Counted from the stretch's first letter, positions 28,252-36,936 are shown. The stretch is DNA of 64,000 bases from Candidatus Nitrospira neomarina (GCF_032051675.1 NZ_CP116968.1:4333001-4397000); one strand, 5' to 3'. Made by a program: numbers and translations. Notes: a model not told the origin generated them from the letters alone.

Positions 28252-29181
28252 ATGCAGGAATGTATTGATCGTTATCTCACCATGTTGCAAGTCGAGCAGG
28301 GCTATGCGGCGAATACCATTGAGAGCTATCGCCGGGACCTCAGGAAACTCGAAATCTTTTTTCGAACACACGACATTGCCGATCCCACCTATCTTTCCAG
28401 GCCACTGTGGTTTCAATTCTTAAACAGTTTGAAAGCCGAAGGGCTGTCCTCCTCTTCAATTGCCAGGTGCCTGGCTTCTATCAGGGGTTTCTATAAATCG
28501 TTTGAGAGGGGTAAGGACGATCCGACCTTTGCGGGTATCTTGAAAGGGACACCGAAGCAATGGAGTCAATTGCCAAAGTTGTTATCCGAAGCCGAAGTGA
28601 CCAGATTGCTCAACTTGTCGGTGATGAATACCAGGGAAGATCTACGTGATGCCGCCATGGTGGAACTGCTTTATGCCACCGGGCTTCGGGTATCGGAGCT
28701 CATCAATTTGGAAATGGCCCATCTGAATCTGGAGGTGGGGTTTTTGCAAGCGACCGGCAAGCGGGACAAACAACGAATTGTTCCGATCGGAGACAAGGCA
28801 CGCCAGTTGGTCTCGGAGTATCTGCAGTCTTCCCGTCCGGCCTTTGTCAAAAAGCGAACCTCTTCCACGTTATTTCTTACCCGGCTGGGGCGGGCCATGA
28901 GCCGGCAATGTTTTTGGAAAATTCTCAAGGATCGTACGGCTCGTGCAGGCATCACCAAGCCTATTTCACCTCACATGCTTCGCCATTCCTTTGCGACGCA
29001 TTTATTGGATCATGGTGCCGATCTTCGTTCGGTCCAAATGATGCTCGGCCATGCCAGCATTGCCACGACTCAAATCTATACTCATGTGGAGCAAGCCCGC
29101 CTCAAAAAGGTTCATGACCAATATTTTCCGCGTAAACAACGTACGAAGGTCTTTGGAGCCCCTCATGATACTAAGCCTTGA
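28252..29181 (+). CDS. xerD: tyrosine recombinase XerD
   Basis: XerC/D enzymes resolve chromosome dimers at dif. The 309-residue protein has the SAM-like N-terminal core-binding domain (about 1-90) and the catalytic domain with Arg in YATGLRVSELINL, HMLRHSFATHLLDHG (H-x-x-R), LGHASIATTQIYTHV (His and the nucleophilic Tyr). The C-terminus ends shortly after the Tyr, as in housekeeping Xer proteins and unlike most phage integrases. No attachment-site repeats or phage genes are nearby, supporting a chromosomal role. Confidence 0.92.
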   Translation: MQECIDRYLTMLQVEQGYAANTIESYRRDLRKLEIFFRTHDIADPTYLSRPLWFQFLNSLKAEGLSSSSIARCLASIRGFYKSFERGKDDPTFAGILKGTPKQWSQLPKLLSEAEVTRLLNLSVMNTREDLRDAAMVELLYATGLRVSELINLEMAHLNLEVGFLQATGKRDKQRIVPIGDKARQLVSEYLQSSRPAFVKKRTSSTLFLTRLGRAMSRQCFWKILKDRTARAGITKPISPHMLRHSFATHLLDHGADLRSVQMMLGHASIATTQIYTHVEQARLKKVHDQYFPRKQRTKVFGAPHDTKP

Positions 29182-29301
29182 GCAGGTATTTGCCCGGAAG
29201 CCACACTGCGGTAATGGCCCGATCCCAATTTGCAATTGGAAAAAGGCCTATGGCAGGCTAGCACCGACCTTTTATTTTAAAAATTTCTGGAGGGTTTGGT
29301 T

Positions 29302-29487
29302 ATGAAGTATAGAAAGCAGGTGCATTATGTGAAGGGGGTGTTTGCGTGCCCAAAATGTCATCAACATTTTGTACAAGAGAAGTGGTTGGAGGAATTTCGG
29401 GTGCGGTGTCATAAGTGCGATTATCGAGGGGCCTTGACCCATGTATCGGTGGAAGAGCAAATAGACGAAGAAATTGAACGACGGTAG
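29302..29487 (+). CDS. small double-CxxC zinc ribbon protein
   Basis: A 61-residue protein with CPKC and CHKC pairs spaced about 20 residues apart (FACPKCHQHFVQEKW, VRCHKCDYRG), predicted to bind one zinc. The C-terminus is acidic (VEEQIDEEIERR). GGAGG lies eight bases before the ATG. The function is not known; such rubredoxin-like or zinc ribbon proteins are often nucleic-acid or protein adaptors. Confidence 0.75.
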   Translation: MKYRKQVHYVKGVFACPKCHQHFVQEKWLEEFRVRCHKCDYRGALTHVSVEEQIDEEIERR

Positions 29488-29561
29488 CGGGGTTTGATGC
29501 TCTTAAGGATTGGTCTGTCAGGTCCGGACATTTGATTTCTCTCTTCCAGTTTGATTTCCCT

Positions 29562-30209
29562 ATGAAGATTTTTCGAAGAAATACCTTATGGGTAGCTCTG
29601 GCTGTCCTTGTTTGGTGGTGTGGGTATGTGCAAGTTTCCGCTCAACCTTCATCTCCCCAAGCATCTCCTCAGGCTAACGATGGCCTTCAGGTCTTAGTCA
29701 CCTATCATTCTCTGTCGGGGCATACGGCCGAGATGGCCAAAAGTGTGAAAAAGGGTGCTGAATCGATACCAGGGATCACCGTCCTCCTGAAGACCGTGGG
29801 GCAGGTGACCGCCGATGAGTTGTTTGGCAGCGATGCCGTCATCGTGGGTTCGCCAGTCTATTGGTCGAATATGTCAGGTGAAGTGAAATCTTTTTTTGAC
29901 CGCTGGCAGTTTGAATTTGGCGTGTATCCTGAATGGAAAATGCGTAATAAGGTAGGAGCAGCCTTTGCGACCGGTGGGCAAATATCCAGCGGAAAAGAGG
30001 TGACGATGTTGACCATCCTTGCAGCCATGCTTGGAAACAAGATGATTGTCGTGAGTGACGGAGGAGCGTTTGGCGCTTCAGCGACGACGGAAGGCGTTAG
30101 CCCTGGAATTAATGATGCGGAGCGTGCCGATGCATGGGCGTTGGGAAAGCGTGTGGCTGAAGTGGCGTGGATGATTAAGCGAGGGCAGACGATCCCAGGG
30201 CAATCCTGA
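29562..30209 (+). CDS. exported flavodoxin/WrbA-like protein
   Basis: A 215-residue flavodoxin-fold protein with an N-terminal export signal. The signal is MKIFRRNTLWVALAVLVWW up to about VSAQ, and its twin arginine (FRRNTLW) loosely resembles a Tat motif. The mature part has the FMN phosphate loop YHSLSGHTAEMA, then VGSPVYWSNMSGEVKSFFDRW and FATGGQISSGKE, close to the NAD(P)H:quinone oxidoreductase WrbA. WrbA proteins are normally cytoplasmic, so an exported form is unusual. Tat export would let FMN load before transport. The start follows an ORF extension of ten codons that lacks support. The gene ends 10 bases before an unrecognised gene. Confidence 0.8.
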   Translation: MKIFRRNTLWVALAVLVWWCGYVQVSAQPSSPQASPQANDGLQVLVTYHSLSGHTAEMAKSVKKGAESIPGITVLLKTVGQVTADELFGSDAVIVGSPVYWSNMSGEVKSFFDRWQFEFGVYPEWKMRNKVGAAFATGGQISSGKEVTMLTILAAMLGNKMIVVSDGGAFGASATTEGVSPGINDAERADAWALGKRVAEVAWMIKRGQTIPGQS

Positions 30210-30219
30210 AGGGCATTCC

Positions 30220-30924
30220 ATGAGTTCGAAACCGGGAACCACAGACGATAAATGGGTTATTTATTGGGAGCGGGAGTATGCCACCGCCTTTGCTCCGGAA
30301 CGACTCAAGCTTGATTTCCATCCACACCGCCCCTTGATGACCAACATGCCGTTGCCTGAGCAACGGGAGTTAGCGGCCTCCGGATACAAGGTCCTTCCTG
30401 ATGATTGTGGGCCGGTTCGGGCCGTAGGGCAATATGGCTGGCTCATCCGTTCACCGGCGGATTGCCGGTTTCGTCGGAAAGGCACTGGTTTTGAATGGCA
30501 GTCTCCGCCCATCCTTCCTGAAGAGCGGCTTTTGGGGTATAAGTCATTTTCGGGAATGTATGTCGATACGATTTTGAATAGTGGATTTCCCAAGCTTTAT
30601 TGTGGCATACGGTTTTATTACCCCAAACAAGTCGGCATGATGATGAAGGATCTTCCCAATCATTTTTATCATTTCCCCAACCGGACCTTCTCCATCTGGG
30701 AAGGGATCAAAACGCAAGAATATAAACTCACCCCGAATCCCTATGATTTTCTCCCTGACCACGATGCCTTTGTGACGAATTTTCTGCTGCAATTGGACCC
30801 TTCTCCGGATAAGACCACGACCATTTTGCGTGGCGATCCCATTGGTGTGGTGTTCCCGGTCATGCTCCCGAAACACTTTACACTCGAAGAATTGAAGCAT
30901 CCCTCAGAAGCTTCTAGCGCATAA
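30220..30924 (+). CDS. uncharacterised protein
   Basis: A 234-residue soluble-looking protein I do not recognise with confidence. It has no signal peptide or membrane helix. Notable stretches are GQYGWLIRSPADCRF, a Tyr/Phe-rich middle (LYCGIRFYYPKQVGMMMKD, NHFYHFPNR) and GDPIGVVFPVMLPKHF near the end. The pattern of a GW.I.SP element followed by a late P.GVVFP element is reminiscent of the DUF6065 group, but this is memory and not a search. It starts 10 bases behind the exported flavodoxin and may share its transcript. Confidence 0.6.
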   Translation: MSSKPGTTDDKWVIYWEREYATAFAPERLKLDFHPHRPLMTNMPLPEQRELAASGYKVLPDDCGPVRAVGQYGWLIRSPADCRFRRKGTGFEWQSPPILPEERLLGYKSFSGMYVDTILNSGFPKLYCGIRFYYPKQVGMMMKDLPNHFYHFPNRTFSIWEGIKTQEYKLTPNPYDFLPDHDAFVTNFLLQLDPSPDKTTTILRGDPIGVVFPVMLPKHFTLEELKHPSEASSA

Positions 30925-31146
30925 TGCCAGGCAGGTCCTCAGCTTGAGCCTCCTACGTCCTTTTTCCCCTTAGTTTATATACAGTGAATGGCTGTGAGGA
31001 TAAGCTATGGCCCGATTTCCTGCCTAAAGGGAAAGCCTGTTGCCGCTTCAAATTGATATACTGGTTGAGTGTCGAGGGGTACTCGTGGGCCGTAATTGCC
31101 AAAAAATGCATCTGTTGGTTCGATTTCGTGCTTATGATGGAGGAGT

Positions 31147-31908
31147 GTGAAGATACAACCCAAGTCAGATTTGATTCACCACCAATGGCACACTCTTGCC
31201 AGAGCTTGTGATGACGGAGAAAGCCAGACTCGACTGGCGATTTTATGGGAGCACATTCATCGGTTTCCGGTCAGGCAGGCGGCGTCCGCGCATGCCGAGA
31301 TCGAGACCGCGTATTTTCTCGCGCAAGCAGGCTTTTCCGTGGCATTTTTAGAGGCTTCTGGCGGGCGAACGGCGGACCTGGAGTGTTATGAAGGTACGCA
31401 TCGATTTTTTGTGGAAGTCACGGTAATCCAATCGACCCAAGGACCTACTCGCAAATCACCGGCGGTGCGTCTACAACCTCACCAGATTCTAGAATCCTCG
31501 GATGAGTTTTTTGAGCAGGCTTTAGTCAGGCGACTGTTGTCACGCATGGCGGAAAAAGCCAGGCAATTAGAACGGTACTGTGCACCCGTGTTGCTGGCAG
31601 TCAGTGTCCCTGATTTACCATGGAGGAATGGGCGCCCTCAGGACATTCCTCCCTTGGATCTTCAGCGATTGGCTGCGATGTTGGTCGGAGTGGTCGTCGA
31701 CGTCCCTCAGTTCAGTGCGATCCTGCTGACCTTATGGAAGGCACCGGCGCAGGAATTACGTAATCCCATTCGTATTCGTCAGGTCACGTGGGTGACTCGA
31801 CCACCAGGGGATGCACGCGATCCTCGAATTCGATTGTTGGCAGTGAACCCGGTTGCTCGATATCGCCTTACCTCCAAAGAACTCGCGAGTATCAAGGAAA
31901 GGATGTGA
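31147..31908 (+). CDS. uncharacterised protein, possible PD-(D/E)xK-like fold
   Basis: A 253-residue protein starting at GTG with GGAGG immediately upstream. I do not recognise the family. The segment AHAEIETAYFLAQAGFSV..ASGGRTADLECYEGTHRFFVEVTVIQ has the spacing of a PD-(D/E)xK nuclease core (Glu in the first helix, Asp in TADLE, Glu in VEV). However, the catalytic Lys is a Thr, so it may be non-catalytic or a false resemblance. The C-terminal half is Pro/Arg-rich with ILLTLWKAP. It stands alone on the plus strand, with about 220 bases of apparently empty DNA upstream. Confidence 0.6.
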   Translation: MKIQPKSDLIHHQWHTLARACDDGESQTRLAILWEHIHRFPVRQAASAHAEIETAYFLAQAGFSVAFLEASGGRTADLECYEGTHRFFVEVTVIQSTQGPTRKSPAVRLQPHQILESSDEFFEQALVRRLLSRMAEKARQLERYCAPVLLAVSVPDLPWRNGRPQDIPPLDLQRLAAMLVGVVVDVPQFSAILLTLWKAPAQELRNPIRIRQVTWVTRPPGDARDPRIRLLAVNPVARYRLTSKELASIKERM

Positions 31909-31946
31909 AGCGAACCTGCGGGAAGGATTAGAAAAAGTACGAGCGG

Positions 31947-32267
31947 TTAAGATGAAGGCAGGGAGGCTTTGAGGGCTTCCAGGTTTTTAATGACGAGAAG
32001 ATCACCATTCTTGGTTGCCACGGCGATGCCTTGGGTACATATTGTCCGGCATTTTTCAAATTCGCCTGTTTGGTGAAGCGATTGAGCCAACGCAAAATAG
32101 GCGGCTGAATATTCAGGTTTCACTTGAATGCATTGCTCAAGGGCGGGAATCGCCTCTTCCCAATTTTCGTCATTCATGTAGGCTTTCCCCAGGCCGAACC
32201 ACATGGTCTCGTCCTTTGGATCCATTTGGAGCACTTTTTTGAATTGTTCGATCTTAGGATTGGCCAT
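31947..32267 (-). CDS. TPR repeat protein
   Basis: A 106-residue cytoplasmic protein made of about two and a half tetratricopeptide repeats (KDETMWFGLGKAYMNDENWEEA, EYSAAYFALAQSLHQTGEFEKC, each given up to its helix break). It has no signal peptide. TPR units mediate protein contacts; the partner is unknown. It is divergent from the HDAC-like gene. Confidence 0.8.
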   Translation of the reverse strand: MANPKIEQFKKVLQMDPKDETMWFGLGKAYMNDENWEEAIPALEQCIQVKPEYSAAYFALAQSLHQTGEFEKCRTICTQGIAVATKNGDLLVIKNLEALKASLPSS

Positions 32268-32481
32268 GGCTGAAATCCGATCAGAAATAAAGGTGACGGA
32301 ACGTGAATGAAATCGAGCCTATCATGCGGGTGTATTCGTTGTCTAAGCCATTTCCCTGTGCTAGGATCTTTTTCGATTTTCCCTCCTGCTTGTCAGTAGG
32401 CGCAAGGTTTATTCCCGGTAACGGTGATCAGGTTTTTCCTCTTTAGCATGATTTCCTTTTCAAGTTTGGGAGTTCTGTAGC

Positions 32482-33426
32482 ATGGGACGTGTTGGATACG
32501 TATCTCATCCGGCCTATGAGCTCCATGAAATGAGCAGAAGCCATCCGGAGTCACCTGAACGGCTTCGTGCGATACGCGCACAATTAGAGAGTTCGGGAAC
32601 GTGGTCCCGGCTGCATCAGGTTGCCCCGCGACGGGCCGATCTGAAATGGATTGAACTCGTCCACGACTCATCCTATGTGGAGAGTCTTGAACGACGCTCC
32701 CCCTCAACCGGGTATGTCTCCCTGGATCCTGATACGTCGATGTGTCCGGGAACGTTGGAGGCCGCTTATCTGGCAGTCGGCGGGGGTTTGGCGGCGGTGG
32801 ATGCGATCATGAACCACGACATTGATCAGGCGTTTTGCGCCGTGCGGCCTCCCGGGCATCACGCGGAGGCGGATCGAGCGATGGGGTTTTGTTTCTTTAA
32901 TACCGTCGCGATTGCCGCCCGTTATCTTCAGCAACAATATGGACTACAGAGAATTATGATTGTGGATTGGGATGTGCACCATGGTAATGGCACGCAACAG
33001 GCTTTCTATGATGATCCCACAGTCCTTTTTTTTAGTGCCCACCAGGCTCCATTTTATCCCGGGACGGGCCGGGCGACGGAAACCGGGGCAGGTCAAGGAA
33101 AAGGTCTGACCATCAATGTGCCGCTCTCGGGAGGACAAGGAGATGAAAAGTATCGCGAAATATTCCAGAGAATCTTGGTCCCGGCCGCTGAACACTTTCA
33201 ACCTGAATGTATTCTGATTTCCGCCGGATTTGACGGTCACCGGGATGATCCATTGGCGAGTATGGCTTTAACGGAGCAAGGATATGCCGATATGACAACG
33301 ATTGTCTTGAAGATTGCAAAAAAATTTGCAAGTGGGCGAATTGTGTCATGTTTGGAAGGGGGATATCACCTCAAGGCGTTGGCGGGATCCGTGGACCGTC
33401 ATCTCAAGGCTCTGCTGGATAATTAA
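32482..33426 (+). CDS. histone deacetylase-like amidohydrolase
   Basis: A 314-residue zinc amidohydrolase of the HDAC/AcuC/acetylpolyamine deacetylase superfamily. The charge-relay pair is in RPPGHHAEA (His126, His127). Zinc ligands are in DWDVHHGNGT (Asp164, His166) and SAGFDGH (Asp251), and the usual catalytic-loop element LEGGYH is near the end. Bacterial members remove acetyl groups from proteins, polyamines or small molecules, and the substrate cannot be read from sequence. GGGAG lies upstream of the ATG. The cytochrome gene begins 5 bases after its stop, so the two are cotranscribed. Confidence 0.9.
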   Translation: MGRVGYVSHPAYELHEMSRSHPESPERLRAIRAQLESSGTWSRLHQVAPRRADLKWIELVHDSSYVESLERRSPSTGYVSLDPDTSMCPGTLEAAYLAVGGGLAAVDAIMNHDIDQAFCAVRPPGHHAEADRAMGFCFFNTVAIAARYLQQQYGLQRIMIVDWDVHHGNGTQQAFYDDPTVLFFSAHQAPFYPGTGRATETGAGQGKGLTINVPLSGGQGDEKYREIFQRILVPAAEHFQPECILISAGFDGHRDDPLASMALTEQGYADMTTIVLKIAKKFASGRIVSCLEGGYHLKALAGSVDRHLKALLDN

Positions 33427-33430
33427 CGCG

Positions 33431-34753
33431 ATGAAATCAAAGCGATCATGGGGAGGAAAAGCGTGGGTGTTGCTCCTGTTGGTGCTGGGGGTAGGGATCT
33501 ACATTTTTTATACGGAGATTCGTCCCACCGTCATATTCGGCTTACGAGAGGATTACGCGAAACCCATTCCCTATCAACAGATTCCGGTGGGATTGCAGAG
33601 CTTGAAAGCGGAGGAATGTGGAAGTTGTCATGTCGAAATCTACGAAGAGTGGAAATCCAGTATTCATGCCAAGGCCTTTCACGATCCGTTCTTTCAAGCC
33701 TATTGGAAAAAAGATGACAATATCTGGGTCTGTTTGAATTGCCATACGCCATTGGAAAATCAGCAACCGACTCTTATTCAAGATCTTCCCCGTGGGCGTG
33801 TCGAAAAAGCCATTCAAATTCCCAATTACCGGTACGATGCGGAGTATCAACAAGAAGGTGTGACGTGCGCAGCCTGCCATGTTCGCGATGGGAAGATTCT
33901 CGGTCCATATGACGATTCGGCGGCGCCGCATCCCACCCAATTTGATCCTTCCTTCAGAACGACCCAGGTCTGTTATCGCTGCCATAATGTGGTTTCGGGA
34001 CCCATGCAATTTTACAATGCGGGTCCTTGTGGCACGTATCCTGAGTATGAAGGCAAGTTTTTCATGAAGGAAAAGGGACTGATCTGTCAGAGTTGTCATA
34101 TGCCGGAAGTCGAGCGGCCGGTGGCCAAGGGGAGCCCTATCCGATTCGGTCGACGACATCTCTGGCGGGGAGGTCATGATCCGGACATGGTCAAGCGAGC
34201 GGTCGCTGTCCAGGTGCAGGCAGACCCTCCGACACCCCAACCGGGTGACGATGTCAAATTAACGTTGACCCTGATTAATGCAGGGGCTGGGCACAAAATC
34301 CCGACAGGGGACCCGGACCGGTTTTTTACCGTTGAATTTACGGTGCGCGATTCGAACGGCACGGTGGTGCATGAGCAATCTGATACCATGGGCCGTTGGA
34401 TCCTCTGGCAGCCCGTGATTGTGGAAGTATATGATAACCGATTGCTGCCTCTTGCCAGCCGGGATTATTCCTTTGAATATGAAATCCCGGAACATGAAAA
34501 AGGGTGGATCGTTCAGTCGCGGATTCGGTATCATATTCAGACGGATAGTCAAAATCAGATGTTGAGAGATCAGTATGGTCTGACGGGTGAGGATCCATAT
34601 GTCTTTACGATCTATGAACGGGAGTTTCCCTTGGATGCGACCCTTTCTACGGTTGTACAGGATCAGGAACCCGATCTTCGGGTAGGGTGTACGGCACCGT
34701 CCGATGGGCCTACTCCTCATCCCCCGGCAGATGCGTCTTCACTTCATTCATAA
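33431..34753 (+). CDS. membrane-anchored five-haem cytochrome c
   Basis: A 440-residue protein with an uncleaved-looking N-terminal helix (WVLLLLVLGVGIYIFY) anchoring it on the periplasmic side. It has five CxxCH haem sites: CGSCH, CLNCH, CAACH, CYRCH and CQSCH, all within the first 230 residues. The layout resembles the cytochrome c554 / multihaem NrfA-like superfamily. The C-terminal 200 residues are haem-free and beta-rich (LTLTLINAGAGHKIPTGDP, FEYEIPEHEKG). A longer upstream frame overlaps the HDAC gene and is discounted. Electron-transfer partners are unknown. It is cotranscribed with the HDAC-like and rhodanese genes. Confidence 0.88.
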   Translation: MKSKRSWGGKAWVLLLLVLGVGIYIFYTEIRPTVIFGLREDYAKPIPYQQIPVGLQSLKAEECGSCHVEIYEEWKSSIHAKAFHDPFFQAYWKKDDNIWVCLNCHTPLENQQPTLIQDLPRGRVEKAIQIPNYRYDAEYQQEGVTCAACHVRDGKILGPYDDSAAPHPTQFDPSFRTTQVCYRCHNVVSGPMQFYNAGPCGTYPEYEGKFFMKEKGLICQSCHMPEVERPVAKGSPIRFGRRHLWRGGHDPDMVKRAVAVQVQADPPTPQPGDDVKLTLTLINAGAGHKIPTGDPDRFFTVEFTVRDSNGTVVHEQSDTMGRWILWQPVIVEVYDNRLLPLASRDYSFEYEIPEHEKGWIVQSRIRYHIQTDSQNQMLRDQYGLTGEDPYVFTIYEREFPLDATLSTVVQDQEPDLRVGCTAPSDGPTPHPPADASSLHS

Positions 34754-34764
34754 AGGAAAGCACT

Positions 34765-35634
34765 GTGGCCGAAAATTTTTTCATTGATACCGAATCACTT
34801 GCCCAAAATCTGGGCCGCGAAGACTTGGTCATTCTTGATGTACGAGGTCGCGCCGCCTATTCCACACATATTCCCGGTGCCGTTCACAGCACTTGGCATG
34901 AGTACAGCGATCCCTCAGCCGTGGCAAAGGGGGTCTTAGATCCTGACCTTGGGAGAATTGAACAGCGCCTTCGAGCGCTGGGTATTAACCAGTCCAGTGA
35001 CGTGGTTATTTATTGTAATCCCTTCGATAATTGGGGTGATGAGGGACGCATGTTTTGGATGTTGACGTATCTGGGTCATTCAAGTGTCCGAATTCTGGAC
35101 GGTGGGTGGGTCAAGTGGACTGCAGAGCAGCGCCCCTTTGAACATGAAGCGGTTCAACCCAAGCCGGGCGATTTTACTGTCAAGGTTAATCCGGACCTCA
35201 TTGTGAATAAGGATGGATTGAAAAAACTGGTCAAAGGCCCTCATCCGGATACCATCATTCTTGATGCCAGAAGCGTTGAGGAATATGCGGGGAAGGAAAT
35301 CGATGGGTTGCCCCGGGCCGGCCATATTCCTTCTGCCATCAATATCCCCTGGAACCGGTTTTTACAACCGGATGCCACGGTGAAACCTCCGGAGCAGGTC
35401 AAGAAAATATTTGAAGATCACGGGCTACGAAACAATCAGGAAATCCTGACCTATTGCTTGGGTGGGGTGCGGGCGGCTTGGGTTTTTTGTCTATTGCGAT
35501 ACGTCGGGTTTCCACGAGTGAAAGTCTATCCGGGGTCATGGTGGGAATGGTCCCGTGATTTTGCGGCACCGGCCGAAAAAGACGTGAAGTTATTATATCG
35601 GGTCACCAATCAGGATCAAATGAGATCATCTTGA
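34765..35634 (+). CDS. two-domain rhodanese-type sulfurtransferase
   Basis: A 289-residue protein with tandem rhodanese domains, like thiosulfate or 3-mercaptopyruvate sulfurtransferases. The first domain has VILDVRGRAAYSTHIPGAVH and YCNPFDNWG. The second has ILDARSVEEYAGK and the active-site loop YCLGGVRAAW, whose Cys should carry the persulfide. There is no signal peptide, so it acts in the cytoplasm. The start is GTG with AAAGGAAAG upstream and lies 11 bases after the cytochrome stop. Confidence 0.88.
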   Translation: MAENFFIDTESLAQNLGREDLVILDVRGRAAYSTHIPGAVHSTWHEYSDPSAVAKGVLDPDLGRIEQRLRALGINQSSDVVIYCNPFDNWGDEGRMFWMLTYLGHSSVRILDGGWVKWTAEQRPFEHEAVQPKPGDFTVKVNPDLIVNKDGLKKLVKGPHPDTIILDARSVEEYAGKEIDGLPRAGHIPSAINIPWNRFLQPDATVKPPEQVKKIFEDHGLRNNQEILTYCLGGVRAAWVFCLLRYVGFPRVKVYPGSWWEWSRDFAAPAEKDVKLLYRVTNQDQMRSS

Positions 35635-35708
35635 TCTTGTATGTGAGGGATGAGAGGATATTTGAAACTCTCAGCTCAATATTATTTACTTTTTCAAGGA
35701 GGTCAGGG

Positions 35709-36065
35709 ATGAAAAAGCAAGCGGTTGTTAGGGGAATTGGTCTGTTCGCGATTCTGGGGTTACTGATTGCGGGGTCGTGGGGGTCTGTCGCCCTTGCAGG
35801 AGCCAATCCACATGTGGCTGAAGCGATTGCCCATGCTGAAGGCGCTGCCGATCACGGCGGGCAGGGACATGCTGATGCGTTGGTTGAGCATGCACAAGAA
35901 GCCTTGACTCACGCTCAAGCTGCTCAAAAAGACGTGAAAAATCCTCATTTAGACGAGGGAGTTCACGAACTCATGGAAGCGGTGGAACATGGCAAAGCCG
36001 GTCATGCCGATGTCGGGACCAAACATGCGAAAAGCGCCGTGATGCATTTGAAAGAGGTTAAGTAA
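35709..36065 (+). CDS. smbP: SmbP-like small metal-binding protein
   Basis: A 118-residue exported protein. The signal peptide ends near VALAGA. The mature part is a helical, His-rich tandem of about ten-residue units (HVAEAIAHAEGAADH, HADALVEHAQEALTHAQ, HLDEGVHELMEAVEHGKAGHADVGTKHAK, each given in part). This matches SmbP, the periplasmic copper-binding protein first described in Nitrosomonas europaea, a four-helix bundle thought to buffer metal. AAGGAGG precedes the ATG and a strong terminator follows. It is 74 bases downstream of the rhodanese gene and may have its own promoter, though I found no good one. Confidence 0.85.
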   Translation: MKKQAVVRGIGLFAILGLLIAGSWGSVALAGANPHVAEAIAHAEGAADHGGQGHADALVEHAQEALTHAQAAQKDVKNPHLDEGVHELMEAVEHGKAGHADVGTKHAKSAVMHLKEVK

Positions 36066-36090
36066 TCATAACGCCTTAATCTGATGAAGA

Positions 36091-36124
36091 AGCGGGTAGA
36101 GTCTATCTCTGCCCGCTTTTTTTT
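36091..36124 (+). terminator. Rho-independent terminator after smbP
   Basis: An 11-bp stem (AGCGGGTAGAG / CTCTGCCCGCT, one G-T pair) with a short loop is followed by eight T. It closes the transcript of the HDAC-cytochrome-rhodanese-SmbP region just before the nitrilase-family gene. Confidence 0.8.
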
Positions 36125-36135
36125 GTGGGGTGGCG

Positions 36136-36936
36136 ATGTCCAAGATCAGTGGAGGGTATTTTCAATTTTCTCCAGGGTTTGGAGAAATTCAACGCAATCT
36201 AGAGACGATTCTCCGCGCCATCCATCGTTTTGAAGGGCATCTCCTTGTTTTTCCTGAACTAGCCCTTTCGGGATATCAATTTCTTTCAAAAGACGAAGTT
36301 CGGGAGTTGGCAGAGGAAGTTCCTGCTGGCTCCACCATCAAAGCTTTGGAAGAGGCCGTTCGGGGCCGTGATCTGCACGTCGTGATCGGGTTGGCTGAAC
36401 GGGACCATGACCGATTATATAATTCGGCCGTGCTGATCGGACCGAGGGGGTATATCGGGACTTATCGCAAAACCCATTTATTTTTTGAGGAAACCCTCTG
36501 GTTTGATCCTGGAGATACGGGATTTCTTGTCTGGGATATTGGTAAGGCTAAGGTGGGGCTTCTCGTCTGTTTTGATTGGTTTTTCCCTGAAGCTGCAAGA
36601 AGTCTGGCCATTAAAGGCGCCGATATTTTATGTCACCCCAGCAATTTAGTGTTGCCTTATTGTCCTGATGCCATGGTGACGAGATGCTTGGAAAATGGGG
36701 TGTTTGCCATAACAGCCAATCGAGTCGGTCGGGAGCAGCGCGGGGAAAAACCCGCATTGCCATTTATTGGCATGAGTGAGATTGTGGCCCCCAATGGACG
36801 GATTTTGTGTCGCTCTTCCCTCAAAGACGAAGAAGTTGGTCTGTATGAGATGGATATGGCGGAAGCCCGCGACAAACGAATCAATCCTTATAACGATTTG
36901 CTCAAAGACCGACGCCCTCAATTGTATGTTTTGTAA
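36136..36936 (+). CDS. carbon-nitrogen hydrolase (nitrilase superfamily)
   Basis: A 266-residue cytoplasmic amidase-like enzyme. The catalytic triad is visible: Glu in LLVFPELALSGY, Lys in TYRKTHLFF, and Cys in LLVCFDWFFPE. The family hydrolyses amides, carbamoyl compounds or nitriles; omega-amidase or N-carbamoylputrescine amidase are possible but the substrate cannot be fixed. The gene starts 12 bases after the smbP terminator with a GGGGTGG box, so transcription probably begins inside or depends on read-through. Confidence 0.88.
   Translation: MSKISGGYFQFSPGFGEIQRNLETILRAIHRFEGHLLVFPELALSGYQFLSKDEVRELAEEVPAGSTIKALEEAVRGRDLHVVIGLAERDHDRLYNSAVLIGPRGYIGTYRKTHLFFEETLWFDPGDTGFLVWDIGKAKVGLLVCFDWFFPEAARSLAIKGADILCHPSNLVLPYCPDAMVTRCLENGVFAITANRVGREQRGEKPALPFIGMSEIVAPNGRILCRSSLKDEEVGLYEMDMAEARDKRINPYNDLLKDRRPQLYVL

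Noticed and set aside
28252-29181. XerD as a phage or island integrase
   Set aside because: Length, C-terminus and surroundings fit the housekeeping recombinase; no attachment repeats or phage genes are nearby.
30984-31211. A 75-codon frame overlapping the start of the gene at 31147
   Set aside because: It overlaps a better-supported start with a GGAGG site and shows no family pattern.
35662-35690. TTGAAA, 17 bases, TTTACT upstream of smbP
   Set aside because: The predicted transcription start would fall inside the ribosome binding site, leaving no room for initiation.
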